A DNA stretch of 64,000 bases from Pohlia nutans (taxonomy: Eukaryota > Streptophyta > Bryopsida > Bryales > Mniaceae), in contig CM040087.1 of the NCBI GenBank assembly GCA_022496805.1, positions 29,970,253 to 30,034,252 of the forward strand, in the 5' to 3' direction. How positions within the stretch are numbered: the first letter of the stretch is position 1; the number at the start of each line of letters is the position of its first letter. The notes beneath the pieces were generated by a model. The model searched no databases. It saw only the letters and a program-made list of their open reading frames with translations, and was not told the origin of the DNA. A program made the translations under genes and the position numbers. This document shows positions 43,633 through 55,871 of this stretch, one piece after another.

Positions 43633-44387
43633 CTCCTGAAATTTCAAACACTAATTATGGTTCTAAAATTTATGAGAATGTTTGCACTTACTGACTTGTT
43701 GATTTTTCTCAAAAAACCCAGGGAATCACTTCCCAATTAGACAAATATTTTTATGCGCATGGGGCCCAAGTGCATGATTATATGGCCAAATGCGTAAATA
43801 GTGAGTTGTGTGTTAGTACATGATCTAATGCAAAAAAGCTTTTAAAAAAATAGGAATTTTTTTTTTTTTTTTTTTTTTTAATATGGCAAAAAATCCTCAT
43901 TGATAATGTACATTTACAATTATTAACCAAAACTTCCAATCTCTTGCATAAGGAAAATTGATGTGGTGTGATGATTTAATAGAAGTGTTTGTAGATAGGA
44001 GCTTAAGGGTTTGAATTTGATTACTTCCATTGGTGTTCGAGCGGACCCCGTGGCATTGTTTTGGGCAAGGCTTAAATTTCAAGTAGGGTTTTATTTTTAT
44101 TCTTTTTGGATCCAGATTGGAAAAAATGTTCTCATTCATTTGTTTGTTTTTTTTGGTCATACAATTAGGCACAGTCGTACCTTAAACTGGTCTGTAATGA
44201 CTAGAGCACTATTTTCCCATAATTTATTGTTCAGTTAGTAGTTTTACGAAGATCAACTAAAAATCTAGTCCTAATTTTTAGTCACAGTATCCCATTTTTG
44301 TTCTAATGGTGCCAAAGATTAGCGCATGAGAATAAATAAGAGTATGTAGTGAAAAGAGTGCTTTTTGGTAAAGAGTTGTTGTCAAAG

Positions 44388-44960
44388 TTAATCCCAAACT
44401 ACCCAACCATGCATATTTTGCACGATGTACAAATTTGAACTTTGGTTTGTCATCCATCATGCACCTTTTGCAATGTGGATTTTTAACTAATTTTTTTATG
44501 AGAAGTTACCTTCACGCATATGTGATTCAATTAAAAGGGGATGATTTGTGAAAAAATTATACCTCATTTCATGCCACATTGTTTCACCAAAAAATTCAAA
44601 GATTTTGGTCTAAATGTGCTCTTCAAAAAGTCAACTCATAAAACTAATCAACCAAAAATTCCCCAAATCACTACACTTAGAGTATTACATTTCAACCCAT
44701 CACAACAAATTCCATTCTTAGATCGTCAATATCTTATTCACAATCAAATTACAAAAGAATTTTGAATATTTAAGTTTCAAAATTTATAGAAAAATATTAG
44801 TGATAGCATTCGCAGATCTAACTATATCAATAGAATCTAAAATTCATAATGTACAACTTTATTTATACATCAAGTTCAAAATATCCCTTTTAGTAGCATT
44901 TTATAATGCATTTTTGTAAAACTGCCAAATCTAAAGAGGGTGAGGACGTTCAAGGGTTAA
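44388..44960. repeat. TTAA-MITE family D, copy 2
   Basis: TTAATCCCAAACTACCCAAC ... GAGGACGTTCAAGGGTTAA, about 573 bp. It is collinear with 57527-58103; both share 'CCATGCATATTTTGCA' near the left end. Confidence 0.85.
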
Positions 44961-45465
44961 TCAAGTTATAAAGCCAGTGTGCAGGAGTTATTAATAGATG
45001 TAGTTGTGAGGTGGTATTTGTAATAGAAAAAAAGATTGAAAGAATAAAGAGCATAAATATTGATCTGAATCCAAGTTGCATTGAAAAATTATTTGTTGAA
45101 TGTGTACATTAGATTCAAATGGTTATGGACGCTCATTCAATCAAATCGGTGTCCAAGATTTGCATCTCTACTCCATGCTTGTTCATGCGTACTCCCCTGT
45201 AGGCCTTCGTTCCACCTCGAAATGAGGATCGAAGGTCTTCTATTACGTCTCTGGTTTTTTGCGAAAGTGGTTTTTCTGAAAGTGTCATCAAAGGAACAAA
45301 GCTCCCAACCGCGTATGATAGAAATAGTACTAATAGAGACATTTTTTTTTCTTCGATTAAGAGGCGCTATACCAAACTGTTGATGAACTGTGTTTAGAAA
45401 TGTTTTCATGACTTATGGGATGCTTGATTCATCAATTGTGTTTCTATTGTGCAATAAGTTAAGTA

Positions 45466-45718
45466 CTCCAGGCTCCGTCCCAAAGTTTTTGTCCAACTTG
45501 TTTGCTTGGTATTTCTTTGAGCCAATTTCATTGATCATATTGTAAGAAACATAATTAAAAAAGGTTCCAAATTATGTCACTAGAATGATTGAAGAACATT
45601 GCATGTGTTCATTGCAACCTAAATAAAATTAGCCAGAAGGAAGTATTTTTTGACCTACTTAAAAAAGCACTTTCAAACATGACTTTCAAACATGACAAAA
45701 ACTTTGGGACGGAGGGAG
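45466..45718. repeat. Stowaway-like MITE
   Basis: TA-CTCCAGGCTCCGTCCCAAAG ... CTTTGGGACGGAGGGAG-TA. TA on both sides and the CTCCGTCCC / GGGACGGAG termini are diagnostic of the Stowaway (Tc1/mariner) type. The interior repeats 'TGTCCAACTTG' style blocks. Confidence 0.85.
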
Positions 45719-46832
45719 TACTTAATAAGATAGACAAAGTGGTGAGAGAACAAACTATAGGAAAGAACAATCACTACATTTTACGAGGATACTTAGTTGC
45801 ATTCTTCATACGAGGTACTACCTATATTCCGATATTAGAAGCACCTCCGAGAATTCAACACAATGTAGGAAACACCTTGAAGAGATGAAACATCAAAAAA
45901 AATTATTTGCAAATGGGGCATCACATACATTTGCTCACATTCCAACAGCCGTTAACTTAGTGCACGAGACGGAAAGAAAGGATATGAAGAGCACCGGAGC
46001 CTGACGAAGAGTATGAGTGACACTACAAGCAGAGGCGTCGTTTCTCTCTGGAAGATCAAAAATACATATGCTTGTTCTACATGACGAATCGCACACACCA
46101 AGACCAACCCAAAAATTGGTGACTGGAAACTGGAAAGTGGCACCGCTTGATACCTTCTCGTCGTAGTTGTAGTGTGAATGCTGCAATTTGAACGCGGAAC
46201 TTAGCATTGCCAGTTCACACATGCGAAGCATGCATGAGATGACCACTGCTGCCAAGGGAACTCGTCTGTCTCCTCCTTTCTGTACATTTCTGTGTCGACG
46301 TTGGTCCTCTTCTCTCCCGTTTGCAGCGATATCATGGAGGCTTTATTAGCTCCGCGTATACAAGTGTGTGTGCAACAGATCGTGCATATCGAACTCGCGA
46401 GGTGGGCACTTGAAATCCCCGTCACTACCTACAGAAGCTCTCTTGGAACCTGTAGACGTAGTTTTTGGATTGTCCTAACCTTCTTTGGGGGATTGCCGAG
46501 ACGCGGAGCTAATGGACCCGACCCTGTGGAGCACGCTACCAGAGCACTTGCTGGCGCACGTCTTCGCGCGCCTCCCCGTGCCACAAATCTTCTCCATCCA
46601 GTCGCTGAGCAAGTCTTGGTCCGCGACCTTCAAGATCGAGATCTTCAGACGAGCATGTGCCGACGAGCAGCCCAAGTCGTTCGGTGTTCTGGGGTTCCGC
46701 AAAAGTGCCGGATCGTTCCAGCTCGCTGCGTTCGAAAGCTCCAAGTGGCACTACCGTGGCTTCCCCGAGTGGCTTTCCCAGGAATATGCGCAAGGCGCCA
46801 GATACGCACAGGGTGCCATCGCCAAGCCACTA

Positions 46833-47049
46833 CACTAAATAGGTAGATTAGTGTTAGATACACTAATTTACATAAACGTGTTGTAAGTTTTTACCGTTGA
46901 CCAATTTTTTTACCCTCTATATTGGTCAAGATGGGGATCTTTCAATAGTATTGGAATCAATGTCTTTTGTAAATTTTTTTTGTCGAGAGTAAAAATCTAT
47001 AATATTTTCAAATCTTATAATTATCTAACACTAATCTACCTATTTAGTG
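46833..47049. repeat. CACTAAATAGG MITE, copy 2, nested in the CACTA left terminus
   Basis: Flanked by TA within CAC-TA...TA-GTG, so it split the first eight bases of the CACTA end. It is nearly identical to the copy at 31041-31255. Confidence 0.88.
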
Positions 47050-47680
47050 TAGTGGAAAAGCTTGGTTGAAACAACATCCCAAACAACATGTAGATGTTGT
47101 TTCAACCACCCCAATGGATGGTTTAAACAACATCTACATGTTGTTTAAACCGGGTTGAAACAACATATTTATGTTGTTAATAATATGTTGTTTCAACGCA
47201 AGTTTTAACATTATTGCACACCATGTTGTTTCAACACATATTTTAACAACATGATAAAAATGTTGTTTCAACACTTCAGTTTAAACATTTGCGTTCAAAT
47301 GTCCCAAAATCCCATAAAAATGAAGATTTCAAAATATCACAAAACAATAGATTTCAAGAAGGTTTCAACATGTTCAAATTCAATATATATTACATTGAGT
47401 TCCAAATGTTCAAAATAGGTACATCCCAGAATTTCCATACTATTGGAGTTCATCCTCCTCTATTCAATATGTACATTTTGACACTACAATTCTACACTTC
47501 ATCTGAAGTTCGACCTTGGTAAATAAGATGGCTCCGGAGCTTGTGCAGTTTAACCACCTCAATCAATGCACTGTTTCTTTTTCTTGTTCCAATTTTCCCC
47601 CCCAAGTGCTCTTCTACTACCATCTCTGTCCTCTTTGCTTCGAGTAGCCGCTCCTCTACATAAGAACACATAGAGAAAAA

Positions 47681-47760
47681 CCTGTTTGAACCAATCCCTG
47701 GAATAAAACAAAGAAAAAAACCTGTTAGAACCAATCCCTGGAATAAAATGAAGAAAAACA
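47681..47760. repeat. Direct duplication inside the CACTA element
   Basis: Two consecutive copies of about 39 bp, 'AAAACCTGTTTGAACCAATC' / 'AAAACCTGTTAGAACCAATC', each followed by CCTGGAATAAAA. The adjacent open frame (EERLLEAKRTEMVVEEHLGG, minus strand, about 47590-47670) is of unknown origin and may be another captured piece. Confidence 0.7.
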
Positions 47761-48403
47761 GTACAATAAATTACAAGTAATGTGTGCAAGAGAACTGCTT
47801 TGCCTTCAGTAACTACCCTCTTTGTGCCACAATAAGTCAACCATCCTCTCATCAGAGGGCGAGCCCTCTAGAGCATATAGTTTAGAATGTTGAAAGCCTC
47901 TTCAAAATGGGGATGAAAACAACAAGAATTTATGTATCTTTCTAATGCCAGAAAACATACCTAGTAGAATAGTACCAAAGGTAATGGAGAATCTACATTT
48001 ATTGTCCAAAATCGAAATACTCCAATGGTTTAGGGTTTAAGGTGTGGTAAACCCTAAAATGCTCGAGAGGTTGTGCAATAATGAACTCAGAGAGTTAGGG
48101 TTTAGGGTGTGAAATTTCTGGTAATGAGGTGAGGACTGAGATGTAACCTGGAGCACTGGAAGGCGTAGAGAGGAGAAGAGGAGCCACTTGAGCTGTTGAT
48201 CTGAAGACGGTGAAGTCCACCTTGGAACTCGGTTCTCGTGAATCCAAAGACCGCGACAACCCTCGCCGCAATCCTCTGGGAGCGACTTTCAATTTCACTA
48301 GTGGGTTTTTTTTCACACTGCATACATGTACTGAGTTTTCCTGCAGTACAGAACTAGAATTATCAGCTACATCACCACGTCAGGGTTGCACAAGTGACTT
48401 CCA

Positions 48404-48578
48404 CATCAGAAAAAAGGACCTTGAGCCTACAATATTGTTTCAAAATGACTTGTTGATTCAATGTTGCTTCAATATTGAAACATTTGTAGGGTGCTATACC
48501 ATCACAATGTTGAATCAACAAGTCATGCCGAAACAATATTGAAACAATACTGTAGGCTCAAGGTCCTTTTTTCTGATG
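48404..48578. repeat. Foldback element inside the CACTA element
   Basis: CATCAGAAAAAAGGACCTTG at the left is the exact inverse of CAAGGTCCTTTTTTCTGATG at the right. The arms continue for about 75 bp. It lies where the next dioxygenase exon would be expected. Confidence 0.85.
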
Positions 48579-48690
48579 CAAGTGTAGAACACAACTACGA
48601 ATTCAAACCAAATAAATGAGTCAATTCTGCTTTAGAGAAATTATAGAATTCATTCTAGTCAAGACAATTGGCAGGAGGTGGCTCAAGTAC

Positions 48691-49325
48691 CTCCCAGTAT
48701 ACTCCTCGTTGAACCTTGGAAACTCTGCCGGTAGAACAGAGAGCTGCTTTTGTCTCACCTCACCTGTCTTCATATTTATCCTGAACTCAAACCTGCAACA
48801 GAACAGAAACAAGGGATTTAGGTAAACCCTAAACCCAAAAAATCAAGGATAAGAGATGTACTCCTGGATAAGGTTTGGAGTAGTTGCCAGGCATTAAATC
48901 TTCTGTTGCCGTCTTGAGGTCTAGACGATCAAATCGAAAAGAAACTAGGACAACCTCATCACCTTCTTCCCAGGCGTTTGCTGGTCCACCGAAATAACGA
49001 TTAGTAAATCAGAACAGAACACAAAATGTAAAGCACTGGCTAAATCAGCCATGGATTATGGTGCCAAAAACACGAAAATAATGCATTTAACGATGTATCA
49101 ATAGAGAATTATGTGCGGGGTAATTGACTGAGAAAGAGAAGTCTGCATCAAAAGAGCAAGCCTGGAATTTTATCTGTGATAACCCTTACCATTGTGGAAT
49201 ATAAAACACACGGGAATGGTGAACCAGCGAATCTGGCTTTCATTGCTGGCGTACCGAGGAAGTACTCCCAACCGAGCTTCTTTCTTTTCATCGAAATTGA
49301 ATAGGAAACCACCCTTGAACATTTT
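48691..49325 (-). pseudogene. Carotenoid cleavage dioxygenase exon fragments captured by the CACTA element
   Basis: Three consecutive internal exons in family order: 49325-49190 (LGVLPRYASNESQIRWF, then CFIFHN), 48980-48862 (ANAWEEGDEVVLVSFRFD) and 48792-48691 (FEFRINMKTGEVRQKQLS, then FPRFNEEYTGR). The ...IFHN-ANAWEEGDEV join and the LPRYA and YTGR motifs identify the beta-propeller of CCD/NCED enzymes, which oxidatively cleave carotenoids. The first join is in phase and canonical. The second is out of phase with the obvious donor (GGA-GTACAT) unless a shorter acceptor is used. Preceding exons and the following ones (including further iron-ligand histidines) are absent from the element, so no functional enzyme is encoded. 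The minus-strand run ending at 49680 (SSAAAANVVSKSAAM, with GTAAG after it) may be a 5' exon of the same or another captured gene. Confidence 0.85.
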
Positions 49326-50088
49326 CTGCACTTGGCACCTCAAAAAAGTTAAAAACCTGGGATAAAGCAAAGAATGTTCAACTATCTCTCTACTCCACAT
49401 GTACTAATCTCAACAAGCACTAACAGGAATAAACTGGAAATGAATCCCAGTGCAACCCTAGATCGTGATTCAAAAAATTCGATGTACAGAGGTTTCAACT
49501 AGATTCTAGAAAAGAGATAATCGACACCAAATACTCATCTCGCCATAGCGAGTGCACAGGATATACTGAAAAATCCGAGGGCCGCCATAAACCCTAATTT
49601 GCAAAACTTAGAATACCCTGAAAAAAAATCGCCGAAACATTGAGGAATGCATTGAGGTGGAGAACACTGCGAGACTTACCATCGCGGCAGATTTGCTCAC
49701 AACGTTGGCTGCGGCGGCCGAGCTGAAGATGAGCGTAAGAGAGATTTTGTGACTGTCGGCTTCTTCTTCAGAACCGCGGGGCTCGCTGTGGATGAATGAA
49801 AAATAGCGTTCATCGCCCGGTACATTACGTGGATGATTGTATATGAATACGAATACGGTTTCGTTCGCTTTAATACATAGAATATACTCCTACGACCCCG
49901 CAGTTGCTTTTGATTGGTGGTATGCTTTGGAGTGATTTATCTAAATTTTAAAATCTTGATTGAAATTTAGTGTATTGTACCCGGTCAACAAAAAATAACT
50001 GTAAAAAGAAAAGCTCAAATTTTTGGGAAATTACATTTAAGAAAATCCAATTTCTCTGGTGGAAAAAAGAATCTTAGAATATTCACAA

Positions 50089-50155
50089 AATAGATAGATA
50101 GAAACACCGACCCTATTGCAAGGCCGGCGTGAATAAAGTGTATGTTCGTAATATT
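50089..50155. repeat. GATAGATAGAAAC / GGCCGGCGTGAAT block, copy 2
   Basis: GATAGATAGAAACACCGACC then GGCCGGCGTGAATAAAGTGT and TTCGTAATATTCAC. It lies inside the CACTA element and shares about 70 bp with the copy near 31.85 kb. Confidence 0.65.
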
Positions 50156-50275
50156 CACAAAATATTATCATCATTTAGCAAAATTAATAATTATTCAGTC
50201 TGACTTGACGATCGTGATATCCGCAATTGGAATTTTGTGTTCTATATTGAACTCGTGGTAGTCACTATGAAGAAT

Positions 50276-50825
50276 TTAACCCTTTGACGCGCCAGCATCC
50301 AGATTCTAGACGCGGGATGATTTTTGATGCGTCCCTTCACCACATATGGTGATGTTTTTCATCCATCCAACATTCTCTTAATTCTTGTGCTAGTTGACTA
50401 CCACTTGTACGGTACGGATCTTCAAAATAAAATAATGTGAATCTTTGAAAAATAACAAAAGTGGTTTACGTCAAGTTTCATTCTTAGTTCCAAAAGTAGG
50501 ACTTTAAACATGATTTTCCATAATAAGTATAATTAAATAATGGAAACACTACCATCTTGTAGTGCATGTTATTTCAATTTCATTACAATTTTTATTTTTA
50601 TTTTTTTGTGTTGATTTTGGATTTTAAATTGAATTTCAAGAGAAAACCTTGCAAAATTAATTAAAAAATATTAATAATAAATATGATGAATCCAACCGTA
50701 CAGATGTTATCTTCACATTGGCATTTACAACTTTGTTTTGTACATCAACTCCATTTTTATTGTTCATCAAACATTTTATAACAAATCTTTGAAAACAATG
50801 TTGAATCGGGACCTTAAAGGGTTAA
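50276..50825. repeat. TTAA element family F, copy 1, inside the CACTA element
   Basis: TTAACCCTTTGACGCGCCAG ... CGGGACCTTAAAGGGTTAA, 550 bp. It is the inverse of the interrupted copy at 20443-21425, and the internal 'ACTACCATCTTGTAGTGCAT' block is shared. Confidence 0.8.
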
Positions 50826-53800
50826 ATAATTATGAGAGAACAAATATAGGGTGTCTTTTATTTCTTTGAAATAAAAAAATTATAAGTTTATAGAAATAAT
50901 ATAGAGTGTTTTAAAACCAATTTGGAAACATTTTATGAATATTTCAAAAATACATGTGGAATATATTCTAAATGTACTATAAATAGTATAATATTCCAAG
51001 TATTTCATAACCCTCCATTAAATACCCTTTGTGCGCTCATATGTACCCAAAATTTACACTAAGTGACTTCCACGAGATACATGTTGAAACAACATTCTCC
51101 CATAAATGTTGTTTCAACTTTCACTAGTGTTGTTTCAACACTTGTTGAAACAACATGTCGCGAAGCTAGTGGTTGAAACAACATTTTGGAGAAAATGTTG
51201 TTTCAACATGTTGTTTCAACCGGGTTTTCCACTAGTGAGCACGGCGCACTCTACGCGCAGGATGGCGGATTGGTATGTTTTGTCCCCACCAAATTCAACC
51301 TCCCCGTTCTCGTGTGCAACCCGCTCACGAACGACTGGAAAACTCTGCCTCTCTTGAATCTCAGGAAGGGGCAGCTCGGCATGGTGCAACTGCTGACGGA
51401 TATATGTCGCAACCGGAAGCTACAGAGTGATGCTCGTGGTTCGTCATGGCGGCATCCGGGTGCCGCAATATTTGACCGCTCAGGGTCCCAGGCCTACTTT
51501 CGGATCCGTTACCGAAAGCGCCGAAGCTTACGATTCCACGACAGGTATGTGGAGCACCATGACCTCCGGCATCGTTTATGGCGCCGATCACACGGAGTAC
51601 ATTCTTCCCAAAGTGTTCGGTTGCAGGTCCGGAGCGCTGTACACGCTCCTGAATCGGGCGTATTTCACAGGCTTGCTCATGGACCCGATACTCGTGAAGA
51701 ATCATCCGTCGTTTGCATTGCATGATAATCCTGCACATCAAGACTCGGTGTTCGAAGTCTCCGAGTTGGCCAGCTTGCCAGGCTCGCCTGGAGTTTGGAT
51801 GAAGCTGAACCGTTTGCAAACCACGTTGGAGTGTAAATCACGATTCAGTACGCTCATATTTGCGTGCGATGGCTTCCAACTGTTTATTACCGACAGCGTC
51901 GAAGAGGATGTTGGCGACTTATACCACCAGCTCAAGCGATTGCATGCGGCCAGTTCTCGACAGGAGTGGCGTAAGCTGCCCGATGTGAATGAGAACTTCG
52001 TTGGGAACATGGCGAGTCACTACTTCATGTGTGAGCTGCGGTGGGATGCTCGCCCTTAGCTAGCTAGGGATCCATGTTCACGAAGCATTAATTGGATCGA
52101 GCTCCGGCACGTCATCAGAATTTTCCAGACTGTTGAATTCAACGCATGCACACACTAGTGCGGCCAGGGGGGCGTTACAGTGGTTTTGTGTGCTGGCCAC
52201 AAATTTTGCGTCACTCTGTTTTTTGCCATTTCGATCAGGACATAGCAACCCATATATCTCTCTGCCAGGCTCAAGAGCTTTTAATGCCATATTCGTCATA
52301 TATATTTGCCGTTCCCAATTATTTTTTCCGCTCAAATAGTGTGACTTGAGTTCATTTTCTCTCCTTATCAGATTAGTGTAGGTAAAATATAAACAGGATT
52401 GGCCAATTTACAGAATATGGCGTTTTTTGCAATTCTGTAGAACTCGTGAACCATCTTACTGGCAGGTTTTGTCTGAGTTTCTGTGCATGTCTTGCGAAGC
52501 CAACAGACAGAATCTTCTTGACTGTTATCAGTGTCGTTTTGGCTGCACTTTTTGCAAACTCAAGGATATAACAGGCTCCGAGTACAGTATGTGCAGCACA
52601 GGACAGACTCTGTATAACATATTATATAGGCCTATATATGCAAACTCAAGGGTGTTTACAATCTGGAGATCTCCGACCGACAGATTCTTACACTGTGATA
52701 GAATGTATGTGTGCAACTGTGCATACTAGTGCTTCAAGACATGTTTCAGAATTCTTGATGCAGCATGTGAAAAGACGGAGTGTCAAAAGAACTGTCAAAG
52801 TTTTTTTTTTTTTTTTAATTATTATTAGTATTATTATTATATTACTCTTTTGATCGCTCTCAAATGGGTCACAGGAATGATGGATTCATGGGAACCCAAC
52901 TGAATGGCAATGTGGATTTCGAAGATGATATGGTAGAGTCTCAACGGTTGAGCCATGTCCAAGTTTGAATGCAATTGTGTCACTTCTTATGGCATTAGAG
53001 CATTCTGACTCATGCAAGACTCATGCACACTAGAGTTGACTTCCTGGAATTATTCAAGTACAGTTGAAGAGCCTTTGCACTTACACTCCCTCAGCCTTGC
53101 ACGCCCCTCACATATCAAAAGTGCATATCAAATAGTCAATGGAACAATCACAATTAGAGTGCGGGATATAGTAAACTAAACAATTTGAAAGGGCATTTTG
53201 TAACACGCTAGGATTGAGAGTCAAGAGGCATTTTGAAAAAGCCCTTGGCACTTTTCATTTAGTTCTTGAGTGTGAGGGACTTTAGGAGGGAATGGGTAGC
53301 CATGCTCTTAGTTACTTAATGTAGTTAGAGAAGAATCTATATTTCTTACATACCTTGTCTTCTTTTTATGAACCCTCCTATCATCAAAAAGCACAAAACT
53401 GAAAGTTGTTGTAGATTGGAACTTGAACTTGACATTATGTCTGATAACCTACTTACGACTTTTATAGCTCATTGAGTATGTACTTCATAATGCTAAATTA
53501 ACTCTTTTTAATTGCACTTACAACCCATGTAATACCATTTGATTTAGATTATATTATTAATTAGATTCATATGTAAAAAAATAAAAATTCTCAAGGTTAA
53601 AGTGCAATATTGAACTTTGAAGTTTAAGATTTTCATTGTAATGTTCTTTTAGCGTACCACAAATCAATTGTTGAAATTTGAGGGTTTAATAGTGATCTTT
53701 AAAGCCTTATAATTGGGGTTTGATTAAAAATGAAAATTTGAAGGATCTATTCTAATCATTAGTCAAAAATGTCATTTTCTAAGGACATTGTATTTGGTGA

Positions 53801-55871
53801 TGGCAATGAAGACTATAGTCATCAAAAAAATTATTTGCAAGTTAGTACATGCCTTATCTACAAAAAAATTTAAGTAGAGACCAACTTGTATATTGTTTTC
53901 ATAAAAATATCCTTAGTAACCATTATTTAGACGTTCATAAAATGAATATTAACTCAAAATCTAATATTAGGCCAATGTGAGAAAAACCAAAAAACTAAAA
54001 CTTATGCTTTACACTTTGACTTACATGCAAATCTATTATATAATTGCACATGGTCACGACCCAATGTCACAAAAATGGTCACATTCTCATCCCGAAACTC
54101 ACATTCATTCTTCATGTCGTTTTTCATCTCCTAATGTGTCACGCCCAAGTTCCTTTTATGTTCCCATTCTATTCCTCCAAGGTTTCCATTATGTTCCCAA
54201 TTGATTCCCATGTTCTTAATGCAATTCTTGCGCTTTCCTCTATTGTTGTTTCATTGCAACAGGGTATTTGCTAGTAAATTCTAAATCTCTTTTGAAATTA
54301 GAGGTGAATGTAGACGTTTCTCTTTTTTCAAATTGATAGCAATTCGGGATTTTCTTCTTAGAAGGGTTTCATGTTTGTTTTTTTTAAATGTCACCCAAAA
54401 AAATGTCGCTTACAATATACAAACCCAAATTGAAACTAGAATGGTGTTGTGAATCATCATTAGAAATGTACTTCCTTTAATTTTCTGTAATAAAATCTCA
54501 ACATCTATATGATTTGTACTTTACCTAGTAGCTAAAATATGAATACAACAATTTACACCTTATAACTCGGGGAGGACACTTCACTATACTTTGATAGAAC
54601 ATGTGCGTTAAAGGGGTAATTAAATGAGGCTATCACATAATTGGAATATTTGAGGTATATTCTCGAATATTCTCGAATATTTTAGGTATATTTTTGGTAT
54701 ATTCTGTAATTATTCCTTACTTAAATTTTAAGCATCCTATATTACATCTAAATATTTCCAAATTTTATTGCTCATGAATAAAACACACCCTATATTTTAA
54801 CGCACCATGTTTAATAAATTTCCTAAGTGTCCTCCCCGAGCCTTATAATTTAATAGGTGTGACTTTCGAGGCAATTTCAAAATGATATTATGGGTTTAAA
54901 AAATTTCATCAAATTAAAATGCAATAGTAAGCTCATACATTATGCTTTACAATTATGAAAATATATACAAGCTTCAACTGAGGGCAACGTTCCTACTCGA
55001 GGTGGATACAATGTTTGTATCTTAGGACACTTTCACATGGATGTGATGGCATTGAGCTCACTTTAGTACCGATATTATTGGCCATTGTCAATAGTAGTCT
55101 ACCACACAATCTCCTCTTGCTACATGACGCATGAGCTCTTGACAACTGACGTGAATGTGTTTTGGGAAAGTTTGAGTTCTCGCCAAGAAGTGAGGTCAAA
55201 TGTAACCATTGAAATATGACTTGTACTTTAATGTATCTTTGTCTTCAATTCATTTCTTTCCCATTGGAGTTCATCGGCTCTATATTCCGTGAGAGCTAAT
55301 CGTCTAGGCACCTTCTGAACCGTCGAAACGGTCCACGGCCGCGGTAAACTCTTACCGCGGCATTTTTTCGTGAAATCTTGATCGTATTTTCCTAATTGCA
55401 ACGGTTTAGCTGCGTATTTAATTTGGTAGGATTATTAGTGTATGTGATTGGAGTCTTTATGTGCCGGTTGAATTGTCCTAGTTTTTGGGTATTTTTGCCG
55501 TATTTTGTGTTCTAACCGACTAATCGTGGATTTTTGTGTATTTCACGGTATTTTGCGGTTAATGTAGGAAGTAGAAGTTGGGCTATTGTTGGGAAGTAAA
55601 CGTGGGACTATTGGTAAAAGACCTAGTCCTATTTTTAACACCTAAAAAAGACCCGGTAACTAATAGTTTAGGGTGTGTTTACTAGAGTAGGGTTCTTGGA
55701 TGAGTTCTAGTTGGATGAAGTGCAACAGATGGAGGGGGGGCAAAACCCTTGGGTTGAAGCCCAAGGGGGATCATTCTCTTCTCTCTCCCTCGAATCACAT
55801 AGGATAGGTTGATTTTCTTTGGTAGATAGATGCTAGAGCAAAGGTAGTTAGGTCTTGAAAATTGGAGGAGT

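Larger units (their letters stand above)
39292..46511. other. Intergenic region between PEPC and the F-box gene
   Basis: 39.3-39.6 kb is the PEPC leader/promoter side (GC-rich). It is followed by a minisatellite (40.05-40.27 kb), a hairpin with a nested TTAA-MITE, a TA microsatellite, a perfect palindrome (43.1 kb), a GC-rich MITE (43.3 kb), a family D element and a Stowaway-like MITE. 41.1-43.0 kb is AT-rich with nothing I can name beyond a G-rich run at about 42717-42875 and a single TTAA-type terminus near 42471. Confidence 0.55.
46828..51237. mobile_element. Non-autonomous CACTA (En/Spm-type) transposon, 4,410 bp
   Basis: The right end is ...GGTTTTCCACTAGTG; the left end, once a nested MITE is removed, is CACTAGTGGAAAAGC. 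The target duplication is AGC (46825-46827 and 51238-51240). Subterminal regions on both sides are packed with direct and inverted copies of GTTGAAACAACAT (47059-47290 and 51083-51222), as expected for CACTA transposase-binding repeats. No transposase is visible. Cargo: carotenoid cleavage dioxygenase exon fragments, a foldback element, a tandem duplicate near 47681-47759 and a family F TTAA element. Confidence 0.92.
46512..52059 (+). pseudogene. F-box/Kelch-type gene split by a CACTA transposon and frameshifted
   Basis: F-box proteins are the substrate receptors that dock on SKP1-CUL1. The first part (46512-46827) begins MDPTLWSTLP and has an F-box at about residues 9-36 (LPEHLLAHVFARLPVPQIF, then SLSKSW). 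It is interrupted after an AAG-C codon by a CACTA element (46828-51237). From 51241 the frame continues directly with HGALYAQDGGLVCFVP, VCNPLTNDWKTLP and then Kelch-like features (AEAYDSTTGMWS), ending at 52059. A second lesion lies in the ATATAT tract at about 51399-51407: the frame shifts, consistent with loss of two bases or gain of one. Without these two changes it would be a single-exon gene of roughly 378 residues. Splicing out the element cannot be excluded, but the frameshift argues for a pseudogene or an assembly error. Confidence 0.88.
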
